64,000 bases of DNA from an uncultured Oleiphilus sp. (GTDB taxonomy: Bacteria; Pseudomonadota; Gammaproteobacteria; Pseudomonadales; Oleiphilaceae): contig CAJWBE010000001.1 in NCBI GenBank assembly GCA_913020045.1, positions 62,001 through 126,000 on the forward strand, written 5' to 3'. Of this stretch, positions 30,018 through 38,576 are shown one piece after another. The translations under genes were made by a program, and so were the position numbers. Under the pieces are notes generated by a model, which searched no databases, was not told where the DNA came from, and saw nothing but the letters and a program-made list of their open reading frames with translations. Every line of letters begins with the position of its first letter. The first letter of the stretch is position 1.

Positions 30018-31850
30018 CTAATTGCCAAGCTCTTGCCAAGCCTGCTCAAGCGCGAGCTCTAATTTTTGGGAGAACGCGGGGCCGTCGCATAAACTAGAAA
30101 GTTGCAGACGCTTTCGCAGGCTCTCGTGCAACGCGAGCCGCCGCTGAGAATCTCTCGCTAAGGCCTCGGCAATGTGAATGTAGTCATCTGAATTCTCGCC
30201 AGCTAACTCAGGTAAACCCAACTCCGTTAGAATACTCGCGCCAACCCGTGCCGCATGTCTATCACCGGTGAACGTCACCACAGGAACCCCCATCCATAGC
30301 GCCTCGAACGTCGTTGTCGTGCCGTTGTAGGGAAAGGTGTCGAGTGCAATATCAACACGATTGTAAAGCTCTAGATGCTCGCTCTGACTCTCGACATAGC
30401 TCATGCACTCAATACGGCTTGGCGAAACACCAAGATCTGCAAACCGTTGTATAAACAAAGCCTTAGTCTTTGCACATTGAAGTTGCGAGTTTTTTACCAA
30501 CAAGATCGAATCAGGAACACGTGCTATTAACGCCGCCCAAGCGTCAATCACGCGCTCATTTATCTTAGAAAAACTATTAAAACTAGCAAAAGTTATTTGT
30601 TGTCTTGACCCTCGTTGCAACGGCACACTTTCATCGCCTTGGTAACACAAAAATGCCCCCGGTAAGCGAAGCAGTTTCTCTGTGCTTAATTCATCTTTTT
30701 GCAGAACGTCAACAGAATCTGAATGTGCATCAGGCTTGTCCTTAGTCTGATGACCAGAAGAAGCAAACTGTAATGGGTCAGCCAAACCATCGCTAATCCG
30801 ATAGTCCATCTGTGGTAGGCCTGTTGCAGCAGGATAGCCAAGCCAGGTCACCTGCATTGGCGCGGGCCGCAGACGCATCATATTAAGACGATTTAGACCC
30901 GTATGCCCAGATAGGTCGATGAGGATATCTATTTTGTCTGCAGCAATCCTGCGTGCTAGCTCCTCATCATTCAGGTTATAGCAATCAACCCAGTGATCGG
31001 CATTCTCTTTGAGTCGCTCGGTCAGCCTATCGGCGTTGGCGTTATTGTAGTAGCAATATATTTCGTACTGATCACGATTATGAGATGCCAGCACTGGCTC
31101 GATAAAAAATGCGACTGAGTGGGTTCGAAAGTCTGCAGAGAGATAAGCAATACGTTTAGGCGCTTGACCTCGTTTACGGTTAATACAGTCAGTGACCTCC
31201 AACAATTGCCGCCCCCAAGCAAGGTGCGCCTGAGTTAAGTGAGCCGCGCTTAACTCCGCATCGTAATTCAGGGCCATTAAATAATTAGAGTATGAATTTG
31301 CATTGCACTGCCCACTCTCATGAGCTTCCCAAAAGGACTGACAGGCTGCGCTAATTTTTCCCTGCTCTTGCTGAACAAAACCCAAGTTATTGAGTGCGTC
31401 ACCAAAATCCTTGCTGCAAGTCACCGCTTTTTGATAGCAGCTCTGCGCCTCAACAAGGCGGCCCTGTTTCTTGTGTATTACCGCACAATTATTGTAAGCA
31501 GACCCATAGCTTGGATTTAGTTTAATCGCTCGTTTATAGACGTTCAGCGCTATATCTAACTTACCCTGCATTTGCAGAGCGCTCGCAAAACCATTCAGTA
31601 CCTGCGCATTATTTGGAGCCTTTTTCTGAGCTTTCTCAAAAAAATAGCAAGCCTGATCCAGCTGGTTTGATTGGATCATTACCATGCCCATTAAGTAACA
31701 AGGCTGTGCTTCATCAGGGTAGCGCTTGAGGATTGTCACCAACAAGTCGTGAGCGACTGCATATTCATTACGCTGCAACGCAGTAGTCGCCTCACTAAGC
31801 AGGCGTTGCATTAAGGAGGGCGATAATCGAGGTCGCTGCGTGAGAGACAT
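30018..31850 (-). CDS. TPR O-GlcNAc-transferase-like glycosyltransferase (GT41)
   Basis: A 610-aa protein. The N-terminal ~190 residues are TPR repeats (NAQVLNGFASALQMQGKLDIALNVYKRAIKLNPSYGSAYNN is the clearest). Residues about 235-600 are the SPINDLY/OGT catalytic region: RIAYLSADFRTHSVAFFIEP, DILIDLSGHTGLNRL, RPAPMQVTWLGYPAATGL, FASFNSFSKI, DTFPYNGTTTTFEALWMGVPVVTFTGDRHAARVGASIL. This is the GT41 family that transfers a sugar from a nucleotide donor to Ser/Thr; acceptors in bacteria are mostly unknown. It lies 89 bp downstream of the photolyase/lipid operon in the same direction and could be a terminal member or a separate gene. Confidence 0.92.
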   Translation of the reverse strand: MSLTQRPRLSPSLMQRLLSEATTALQRNEYAVAHDLLVTILKRYPDEAQPCYLMGMVMIQSNQLDQACYFFEKAQKKAPNNAQVLNGFASALQMQGKLDIALNVYKRAIKLNPSYGSAYNNCAVIHKKQGRLVEAQSCYQKAVTCSKDFGDALNNLGFVQQEQGKISAACQSFWEAHESGQCNANSYSNYLMALNYDAELSAAHLTQAHLAWGRQLLEVTDCINRKRGQAPKRIAYLSADFRTHSVAFFIEPVLASHNRDQYEIYCYYNNANADRLTERLKENADHWVDCYNLNDEELARRIAADKIDILIDLSGHTGLNRLNMMRLRPAPMQVTWLGYPAATGLPQMDYRISDGLADPLQFASSGHQTKDKPDAHSDSVDVLQKDELSTEKLLRLPGAFLCYQGDESVPLQRGSRQQITFASFNSFSKINERVIDAWAALIARVPDSILLVKNSQLQCAKTKALFIQRFADLGVSPSRIECMSYVESQSEHLELYNRVDIALDTFPYNGTTTTFEALWMGVPVVTFTGDRHAARVGASILTELGLPELAGENSDDYIHIAEALARDSQRRLALHESLRKRLQLSSLCDGPAFSQKLELALEQAWQELGN

Positions 31851-31939
31851 AATAGTGAAAATTCAAAGACTAGTTAGGTTGGTCAAGTCTAGTATGAGTT
31901 AATGACGAGATGTGTGCTTTTACCCGAGTTTTTGAAAGA

Positions 31940-32326
31940 TTATCGTAGATTTAAGGTCTGGGCGCGTGCTCGTCGCCACGTAATAGCTAGGGCAAGCGCA
32001 ATAGCCGCTTCCAACAGCAGTAGTGCGACCAATGCTCCCTCTTCAAATCCATAAAACACTAGGCTAATCAACCTGAACAGGAAGAGCGTGCCGGAAAACA
32101 TCATCGAGAAAAAAAGGCCTGCTTCTATATAAGCGGTAATTCGCGAACAACATAACATCGCCACAGCCAAGCCAACTTGTAAGCCCCCGTAGACGCTGAA
32201 AAACTCAGAGTTTGCCATCGAGCCGGTCAGTGCAAAACCCAAAAAACCGGCGGCAAGCTCAGGCTGCCAGGCACACCATAGCCCCGAACAAAGGTACAAC
32301 ACCCCCACAATCGCGAGTGTCTTCAT
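31940..32326 (-). CDS. Small integral membrane protein (DUF4345-like), last gene of the photolyase operon
   Basis: 128 aa with about four membrane helices and a short basic tail (RRARAQTLNLR). The segment ANSEFFSVYGGLQVGLAVAMLCC loosely resembles DUF4345 membrane proteins. Its ATG overlaps the upstream stop (ATGA), so it belongs to the same message. Function is unknown; a role in membrane-lipid handling is suggested only by the operon. Confidence 0.72.
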   Translation of the reverse strand: MKTLAIVGVLYLCSGLWCAWQPELAAGFLGFALTGSMANSEFFSVYGGLQVGLAVAMLCCSRITAYIEAGLFFSMMFSGTLFLFRLISLVFYGFEEGALVALLLLEAAIALALAITWRRARAQTLNLR

Positions 32327-33150
32327 TGCTGTGTCACCTGCAAAGTCGCGCCTTTTCCATACTCAGGTAGTTTGTCTTTTAATACCTCTGATTTAGACTC
32401 CAGTTCAGGCTTGTCCTCTGGCGCATCGAGATACCGATACTTTATCCAAGCCGTAAAATTATCTTCACTGACCTCTCCGTCCACTAAGGCTTGAATATTG
32501 GTAACGCCACGGTACTCCAACAAGCGACCTGTTTGACGGTCATAATTCAATGCGATCGGGTCCATCAACATATCGAGAAACCAGTTTGCAGGCGCAATAG
32601 CCAAGCCCACCTGCGTTTCACTAATGGAGGTGCGATAGACGCGAAATGAAATCAACGATGCTCGAGAAAGTGCGAGAAACTCAAACTCCAAGTCTTCCCC
32701 TTCTTTCAGCTGATCCCAGAAGCGCTCAACCAAACGATCGAAGCCGGCATCAATCACGGTGGTGGTTGCCATATCAAAAGGTATACGGACCAAATCAAGC
32801 GCATCGGTTTGTTTGGTTTGCAGCAGCAAATCATTCCCGTCATGTTGCACAGTGACTTGCTGGGTCGTGCGGAAGTCTATGAAATCGAGCTCAGGACGCA
32901 GTGGTTGCACCGAGTAATCTAGTTTCTTTAAGGCAATAGGCTGACCGGCTGGGTCATCATAAGAGACCGTCGCACGACGGTATGCGCCCGCATCGTCAAG
33001 CTCAATGTCATGAGTTTCTTTATAGAGAAGCGTCTGACCAGAAAGGTCAAAGGCCTCGCCAATGAAACGAAAGGGCGCCGCATCCAACGGCATGGCACTC
33101 AGTAACAGCAACGAAACCGAGACATAAACAGATTGCTTGAGACGAATCAT
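32323..33150 (-). CDS. Unknown exported protein of the photolyase/lipid operon
   Basis: 275 aa from the ATG at 33150, which overlaps the upstream stop by one base (TGATG); a TTG one codon earlier is possible. A signal peptide is clear (hydrophobic residues 8-24, cleavage after LDA-AP). The mature part looks all-beta, with alternating charged strands (LLYKETHDIELDDAGAYRRATVSY, LEFEFLALSRASLISFRVYR) reminiscent of periplasmic lipocalin/LolA-like barrels, but I recognise no family. Coupling on both sides to membrane-protein genes suggests a periplasmic lipid- or membrane-linked role, which is inference. Confidence 0.78.
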   Translation of the reverse strand: MIRLKQSVYVSVSLLLLSAMPLDAAPFRFIGEAFDLSGQTLLYKETHDIELDDAGAYRRATVSYDDPAGQPIALKKLDYSVQPLRPELDFIDFRTTQQVTVQHDGNDLLLQTKQTDALDLVRIPFDMATTTVIDAGFDRLVERFWDQLKEGEDLEFEFLALSRASLISFRVYRTSISETQVGLAIAPANWFLDMLMDPIALNYDRQTGRLLEYRGVTNIQALVDGEVSEDNFTAWIKYRYLDAPEDKPELESKSEVLKDKLPEYGKGATLQVTQQ

Positions 33151-33704
33151 CAAGAGCCAAAACTCGCCGAGTTCAGGATCGAGCGCCCCTGGATTTTACG
33201 GTTCGGCCCGCTAGGGATGGATTTTCCTTCGCCCAAAAAACGTACCACCATAAACGCTATGAAGCCCCACTCAAGTGCTAGCAATGCAAAACCAGCAGGC
33301 TCAATCATGATCGCGCCAAGCCTCATCCCACCCCAGTAAGACAGTGGGCCGGCAAGCGCGGTTACCGCAATAAACACGCGAGGATAACTGACGTACCAAT
33401 TTAGCGACGACCCCAGGGTCAGTGAAAAGGCGCACCACATCGCCATCAACCAAAGCGGCATTCCAAATACAGCCGCCACATTAGCGGTCGGTGACGCGAA
33501 GAGCCCAGCCTGAAACATTAAAGTATCGAACACAAAACCGAACGCAACGAGCAACGCTAGTTTCGAGTAATCGTGCTTGCCTCGCTCCTGCCATAGTCCA
33601 TGAAAAAGCAAACACAACAAAGGAAGCACAGCCAAGCTCCAGCTATGCATCACGGCGCTAAACCAACACGCCTGAAACAACACCGCGTTAACGACTTTAT
33701 TCAT
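33150..33704 (-). CDS. DUF2878 family membrane protein
   Basis: 184 aa from MNKVVNAVLFQACWFSAV, the typical DUF2878 start; the ATG overlaps the end of the cfa-like gene by 8 nt. There are about six hydrophobic segments, including WLMAMWCAFSLTLGSSLNWY and GALSYWGGxR-like LAGPLSYWGGMRLG, a DUF2878 hallmark. The family recurs next to cfa, DUF1365 and FAD-oxidoreductase genes. Function is unknown. Confidence 0.87.
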   Translation of the reverse strand: MNKVVNAVLFQACWFSAVMHSWSLAVLPLLCLLFHGLWQERGKHDYSKLALLVAFGFVFDTLMFQAGLFASPTANVAAVFGMPLWLMAMWCAFSLTLGSSLNWYVSYPRVFIAVTALAGPLSYWGGMRLGAIMIEPAGFALLALEWGFIAFMVVRFLGEGKSIPSGPNRKIQGRSILNSASFGS

Positions 33705-34974
33705 CGTTGCCACCCATTGCTTGAAGGCTGTACGGCTCATTCAAGTATCTTGGTTTTGCGTAGACAAGGTGAGACACCCCTATCGCACGCTCTTTGAAGC
33801 CGCCCTCGCAATAACAGAGATAAAACTCCCACATGCGACGAAACGTTTCGCTATACCCTTGCTCAATCACTTTCCCTTCATTTTTCTTAAACGCATTTAG
33901 CCAAGCGCGCAAAGTACGCGCATAGTGCCCAGCAAAATCCTCTTGGTCCACGGGGCGCACATCACTCGCTTTCATGGCGGCAGTGTTTAAGGCATGAACA
34001 GACGGAATACAGCTACCCGGAAAAATGTAACGCTGAATAAAATCGACACTACGTTTGGCTTGCTCGTAACGCTGGTCTTGAATGGTAATCGCTTGGACCA
34101 ACATGACACCGTCTTCTTTAAGTAAGCTTGCGCATTTTTCAAAAAAGGTGTTGTAGAACTTCCAGCCGACTGCCTCGATCATTTCAATCGATACTAGTTT
34201 GTCGTAGGTACCCTCTAACGTACGGTAGTCCTGTTTCAAAAGGCTAATTTTGTCTTCGAGACCTTCCTCAGAAATGCGCTGTTCTGCGAGTTTGAATTGC
34301 TCATCCGAAATGGTCGTGGTGGTAACATGGCAACCGTAGTGTTTCGCTGCATGTATCGCAAAACCGCCCCACCCTGTTCCAATCTCAACAACCGTATCAG
34401 AGGAATTCAATTGAAGTTTACGACAGATTGTTTCGAGTTTATGAAACGACGCCTGCGCCATGGTCGCATCAGCATGCGGAAAAATGCCCGCGGAATACAT
34501 CATTGTCGGATCTAAAAATAAGCCGAAGAAGTCATTCCCAAGATCGTAGTGTGCAGCAATGTTTCTTCGCGAACCTTTTTCAGTGTTTTGGTTTAAGCGA
34601 TGAAAAGCCTTTAAAAATGGGCTGGAAAGGGCTGCAACCCCCCCTTCCATCTGATCAAGAATATCCATATTCCTCACAAGCAATTGCACTAGACTCGTTA
34701 AATCGGGAGTCACCCAATCGCCCGTCATAAATGCCTCGGCAGCACCTATACTGCCGCCGGTCAAAATACTTGTGTACGCTTGGGGATCTACGATATGAAG
34801 CTCAGCTCTCAGGTCAGACCCAACTTGTCCAAACAAATGCCTTTCATCACCGTCGACTAAAATGAGCTCACCCGCGTGCAACTTCTTTAACTGTGACAGA
34901 ACGACTTTTCGTGACAACTGGTGCCAACCAAAACGGCGACGTGACTCAGTAAAAGGGGTGATCGAGCTGCTCAT
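33697..34974 (-). CDS. cfa: Cyclopropane-fatty-acyl-phospholipid synthase family methyltransferase
   Basis: 425 aa. N-terminal Cfa domain about 1-120, then a SAM-dependent methyltransferase core with VVEIGTGWGGFAIHAA (SAM loop), TTTTISDEQFKLAEQRI, LLKQDYR and SIEMIEAVGW. The C-terminal part has FIQRYIFPGSCIPS and YARTLRAWL. Cfa-type enzymes add a methylene or methyl group from SAM to a double bond of a membrane phospholipid acyl chain. In ChrR/RpoE-controlled clusters relatives make methylated or furan fatty-acid precursors, so cyclopropane formation should not be assumed. GGAGAA lies 6 nt before the ATG. A 49-nt gap to DUF1365 is the only sizeable gap in the operon. Confidence 0.92.
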   Translation of the reverse strand: MSSSITPFTESRRRFGWHQLSRKVVLSQLKKLHAGELILVDGDERHLFGQVGSDLRAELHIVDPQAYTSILTGGSIGAAEAFMTGDWVTPDLTSLVQLLVRNMDILDQMEGGVAALSSPFLKAFHRLNQNTEKGSRRNIAAHYDLGNDFFGLFLDPTMMYSAGIFPHADATMAQASFHKLETICRKLQLNSSDTVVEIGTGWGGFAIHAAKHYGCHVTTTTISDEQFKLAEQRISEEGLEDKISLLKQDYRTLEGTYDKLVSIEMIEAVGWKFYNTFFEKCASLLKEDGVMLVQAITIQDQRYEQAKRSVDFIQRYIFPGSCIPSVHALNTAAMKASDVRPVDQEDFAGHYARTLRAWLNAFKKNEGKVIEQGYSETFRRMWEFYLCYCEGGFKERAIGVSHLVYAKPRYLNEPYSLQAMGGNDE

Positions 34975-35023
34975 TATTGTTCTCCGAATTCAACGTCGCT
35001 CACGCCGAGCTTAAAGTACTACT

Positions 35024-35914
35024 TTACGCCTCTGGCTGTGACCGCGGATTATCATAAAATGGGGCTTTTTTGATCCACAACTTAAAAGCCTGCCAATAAA
35101 TACCACTGACTACTGATACGCACATGAAAGGGTATCGGATCAACACTCTCCCAAATTCACTCAGTGGCCGACGCTTCAAATGTAGCGTCGCATCGAAATG
35201 TTTTGTCTGTTCTGGACTGGCGTTTTTCGTGGCGCTGTCTCCCGCCTGACCAGTCGCGCCTGCGGCGAGGCTTTCCATCAAAACGTCCATATGCACAGCG
35301 CAAGCGTGGTTTGGTTCCGAAAAGTTCCAATGATATCGCATATTCATCGGGTTGAATGGTGACACATGAAATGCTTTGTCGAACTTAAACCCATGCGTCG
35401 AACGAGACTTTTGTACGTAACGCATTTCCGTATCATCGTGACCGACATGCATCACATAGCTATGACGTTCATCCCAGGGCGTATTGGTAATTTCAGCCAA
35501 CACAGCAACTAAGTTATCCGCCTCATCAAAACAGTAGTAAAGACTAACGGGATTAAACACTAGGTTTAAATAGCGCAAATGCGTTAGTACACAAACGCGG
35601 CGGATATCGGGCTCAACATGGCCTCGCTTACTGGCATCCTCGCGCACATATTTAACGACTTGCTCTTTGAGCTCCAGACAGCTTGCGGACTTATTGTTTG
35701 CACTAGCACCTTGAAAATAGTCTTTACGACGAAATGAAACTAAATTGAAAAATTCATGCGCGCTAAACCAACGACTATCAAGAATGTCTTTCGTTTCATC
35801 GAGATCCAGATAAAGCATAAACAGAGGGTATGTAAAACGATGTTTGATGGGCTCAAAGCGACGATGCCGAACCCAGCCCGTGTAAACACAGCTGTGCTTC
35901 GGCAGAAACTTCAT
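35024..35914 (-). CDS. DUF1365 family protein
   Basis: 296 aa. Conserved DUF1365 features are visible: GWVRHRRFEPIKHRFTYPLFMLYLDLDE at the N-terminus, LTHLRYLNLVFNPVSLYYCFD in the middle, ITNTPWDERHSY, and FHVSPFNPMNMRYHWNFSEP. The last ~50 residues hold a hydrophobic/amphipathic stretch (IRYPFMCVSVVSGIYWQAFKLW). The family is almost always found with an FAD oxidoreductase and a Cfa-like methyltransferase. Its biochemical role is not settled; it is presumed part of acyl-chain modification. It overlaps the FAD gene by 4 nt. Confidence 0.92.
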   Translation of the reverse strand: MKFLPKHSCVYTGWVRHRRFEPIKHRFTYPLFMLYLDLDETKDILDSRWFSAHEFFNLVSFRRKDYFQGASANNKSASCLELKEQVVKYVREDASKRGHVEPDIRRVCVLTHLRYLNLVFNPVSLYYCFDEADNLVAVLAEITNTPWDERHSYVMHVGHDDTEMRYVQKSRSTHGFKFDKAFHVSPFNPMNMRYHWNFSEPNHACAVHMDVLMESLAAGATGQAGDSATKNASPEQTKHFDATLHLKRRPLSEFGRVLIRYPFMCVSVVSGIYWQAFKLWIKKAPFYDNPRSQPEA

Positions 35915-37236
35915 AGTTCGATCCCGAATTGCTTAGCGACTCGCAACCCACTGTTTACACCGTCTTCATGAAAGCCATTAAACCAATATGCGCCGCAGAA
36001 GTGAGTACGGGCTACGCCACTGATTTCGTGATGACGAGCCTGCGCGGCCACACCATCCATGGTAAAAACAGGGTGAGCATAACGAAACGACTCGATCACT
36101 TTCTCGGGATCAATTTCATTATTGCGATTCAATGTCACTAAATAAGTCTCATCGGCGTCATCAAAATTTTGCAACATATTCATATTATACGTCACCATTG
36201 CCATCTCTTTTGCACGCTGTGGAATATGGTAATTCCAGCTCGCCCACGCCAAAGGCCGCTTCGGCATAATGCGCGTATCCGTGTGCAAAACAACGTCGTT
36301 CATTTGATAAGGAATAGCACCCAGAATTTCACTTTCTGCACTCGTCGCGTCCTGCAAAATCTGCAAACTTTGGTCGCTATGACAGGCAAAAACGACATGA
36401 TCAAACGCCTCAACGCCATGCGCCTCTGTCGTCACATTTACATGTTCGCCATCACGAATCACACTGTGAACAGGCGTGTTCAAACGGACATTGCTCGCAT
36501 AATTCGCTGTAATAGGGTTGATGTAACTTTCAGAGCCGCCACTCAGCACGCGCCATTCAGGCCGATCATCGACACTCAACATACCGTGGTTATTAAAGAA
36601 CTGTAGAAAGAATTTTATCGGGAAACTCATCATAATTTCGACAGGCGCCGACCAAATTGCCGCTCCCATCGGAATGATATATTGATTCTTAAACCCATCT
36701 GAGTAGCCATGAAGACTCAAGTACGACGCCAAGCTTTGATTGTCGTCTAACTCTCCCGCGTCTAGAGCCGCAACGGTTTCCTTATTGAAACGAAGTATGT
36801 CTTTAACCATGCGCAAAAACGAGGGTCTTAGAATATTAATACGCTGAGCAAAAAGTGTATTTAAGTTCGTCCCGTTGTACTCAAGACCTGTATTCTCACA
36901 ACGCACACTAAAGCTCATGTCAGACTTTTCACTTTTTACACCTAACTGCTCCATTAACTTAATGAAGTTAGGATAGGTCCAATCATTGAATACAATGAAG
37001 CCTGTGTTGACTGGATAGCTACGGTTTCCTGCTTTCACATGCCGAGTATGAGTGTGCCCACCGAGGTAATCATTCGCCTCAAACAATACCACCTCATGCT
37101 CTCGGCTTAGCAAGTAAGCACTCGTCAAACCGGCTATGCCTGAGCCGATAACAGCAATTCGCTGCCCCTTCGCTGTGTGTAGACTGTCTGAAGAAGTACT
37201 ACCGATAACCGTTGACTCGGTTGAATCTTGACTCAT
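35911..37236 (-). CDS. FAD-dependent amine-oxidase-like oxidoreductase
   Basis: 441 aa. The dinucleotide-binding motif IAVIGSGIAGLTSAYLL is near residues 27-43, followed by GGHTHTRHV, FIVFNDWTYPNF and NxxFxxRxxNIL-like text. The C-terminus is FCGAYWFNGFHEDGVNSGLRVA, which closes the FAD site. This is the conserved cluster partner of DUF1365 and Cfa; related proteins are thought to act as fatty-acyl desaturases or dehydrogenases in furan-fatty-acid-like pathways. The assignment to a specific step is inference. It is spaced 3 nt from the SDR gene and overlaps DUF1365. Confidence 0.9.
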   Translation of the reverse strand: MSQDSTESTVIGSTSSDSLHTAKGQRIAVIGSGIAGLTSAYLLSREHEVVLFEANDYLGGHTHTRHVKAGNRSYPVNTGFIVFNDWTYPNFIKLMEQLGVKSEKSDMSFSVRCENTGLEYNGTNLNTLFAQRINILRPSFLRMVKDILRFNKETVAALDAGELDDNQSLASYLSLHGYSDGFKNQYIIPMGAAIWSAPVEIMMSFPIKFFLQFFNNHGMLSVDDRPEWRVLSGGSESYINPITANYASNVRLNTPVHSVIRDGEHVNVTTEAHGVEAFDHVVFACHSDQSLQILQDATSAESEILGAIPYQMNDVVLHTDTRIMPKRPLAWASWNYHIPQRAKEMAMVTYNMNMLQNFDDADETYLVTLNRNNEIDPEKVIESFRYAHPVFTMDGVAAQARHHEISGVARTHFCGAYWFNGFHEDGVNSGLRVAKQFGIEL

Positions 37237-37239
37237 GCG

Positions 37240-38061
37240 CTAACTTCCTGAGTTGTTATGTGTTTGACTCGGCGCATCAACTTGCTCGTGTCGCGACATT
37301 TTTCCTAGTATTTTAAAGCGCCATGCGTCAGGCAATCGCGCTAATGTTTTCAAATAGGTCGTAAATTTCTTTGGGAAAGAGATATCGAAACGCTCACCTT
37401 CTAAGCCTTTAATGATCTCAAGCGCCGCATCTTCGGCGCTAACCCGAAATGGCATTTCAAAATCATTTTGGTCCGTCAATGGCGTCTTTACAAAGCCTGG
37501 GCTGACCAGTCGCACATCGATCCCTTCTTTCTGAATATCAGCTTTCAAGCACTCAGTAAAATAGCGTAGGGCCGACTTAGAAGCGCCGTAAGCGTGTGCC
37601 CGCGGCAACGCTTGGTAGGTAACACTGCTTGACATAACCACCAGCTTCGGCCGGCTAATGCCTTGGCTCAGCGCGCGTCTCATCATTGGCAAGGCCTCAT
37701 CCATCAAGCGGACTATACTAAAGAAGTTGGTTTGCATGACACGTTCAAGTAATGCCAAATCGAGGCGGTTACTGTCCATATACTCACACGTGCCGGCATT
37801 AAGAATGATCATATCAATAGGAGGCTGCTCGGCTAATGACCGACACGCGTTATCAACCTCTTCCTCTTTGTTAATATCCATCGGCAAAGCGATGCACGGC
37901 CCCGCAGACGACGCTGCCAGCGAATTAAGCGCCTCTTCATTGCGGGCGCTAATAATCAAGGTTCGGTCAGGATGACCGAGCGCTTTTACCAACGCCTCAC
38001 CGATCCCCGAACTCGCACCCACTACCCAAATACGGCGGCACTGATCTAACAACATGCTCAT
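37240..38061 (-). CDS. Short-chain dehydrogenase/reductase of the photolyase operon
   Basis: 273 aa classical SDR: cofactor motif GASSGIGEAL near residues 16-25, NAGT near 89-92, catalytic Ser in VVMSSSVTYQ, Tyr-x3-Lys in YGASKSALRYF (about 157-167), and the SPGFVKTPL loop. SDR genes are regular members of RpoE-ChrR clusters. The substrate is unknown, possibly a lipid-oxidation carbonyl (inference). It overlaps the NTF2-like gene by 4 nt. Confidence 0.9.
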   Translation of the reverse strand: MSMLLDQCRRIWVVGASSGIGEALVKALGHPDRTLIISARNEEALNSLAASSAGPCIALPMDINKEEEVDNACRSLAEQPPIDMIILNAGTCEYMDSNRLDLALLERVMQTNFFSIVRLMDEALPMMRRALSQGISRPKLVVMSSSVTYQALPRAHAYGASKSALRYFTECLKADIQKEGIDVRLVSPGFVKTPLTDQNDFEMPFRVSAEDAALEIIKGLEGERFDISFPKKFTTYLKTLARLPDAWRFKILGKMSRHEQVDAPSQTHNNSGS

Positions 38062-38576
38062 GCCATCCTCTTCTTAAGCCCTTGGATCAAGGTACCCAAG
38101 ACCGGAATTTGTTCATACAAGAGCTGGCCACCGTCAAAAAAATCTTGATGGAAGGTAATTTTATCGTCAAACCTCAAATGGCTAGCACCCTGCACTGCAA
38201 TATCTTTACCTCGCTTCAAGCGCGGATGGCGGTAAGTCATGGTCCAGGTAAGCATCGCCTGACCCGGCTTAATCCACTGCTCATGAAAGACAAAATCTAT
38301 CTGTTGAACATTCTCATACAAGGACTCACAGTAAGCGACAAACGCCTCGCGCCCATCAATTTGATGAAAGCTATCCTCGAAGTGCATATTCTCATCGTAC
38401 ACTGACTCGATTAAGCCAGAGCCAATCGTTTCCGCGTTCAGCCGCTGGTAAAGCGTCTTGAACGAGTCGACCAAACGCTGCTCTAAAGAGCCTACAGCGG
38501 GCACGCCATGAAGAGCGTCTTCATTATTCGACGCGACGGAACCGTCTATCTGAACTGTCTGATGCTGTGCTTTCAT
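38058..38576 (-). CDS. NTF2/SnoaL-like protein
   Basis: 172 aa. After about 35 N-terminal residues there is an NTF2-like alpha+beta cone fold (SFKTLYQRLNAETIGSGLIESVYDENMHFEDSFHQIDGREAFVAYCESLY ... ASHLRFDDKITFHQDFFDGGQLLYEQIPVLG). This form accompanies photolyase/SDR/FAD genes in gammaproteobacteria. NTF2-like folds bind small hydrophobic ligands or act as isomerases; which applies is unknown. It overlaps both neighbours by 4 nt (ATGA). Confidence 0.85.
   Translation of the reverse strand: MKAQHQTVQIDGSVASNNEDALHGVPAVGSLEQRLVDSFKTLYQRLNAETIGSGLIESVYDENMHFEDSFHQIDGREAFVAYCESLYENVQQIDFVFHEQWIKPGQAMLTWTMTYRHPRLKRGKDIAVQGASHLRFDDKITFHQDFFDGGQLLYEQIPVLGTLIQGLKKRMA

Noticed and set aside
36169-36606. 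Long frame antisense to the FAD oxidoreductase
   Set aside because: Follows the codon shadow of a strong gene; His/Arg-rich composition is not coding-like.
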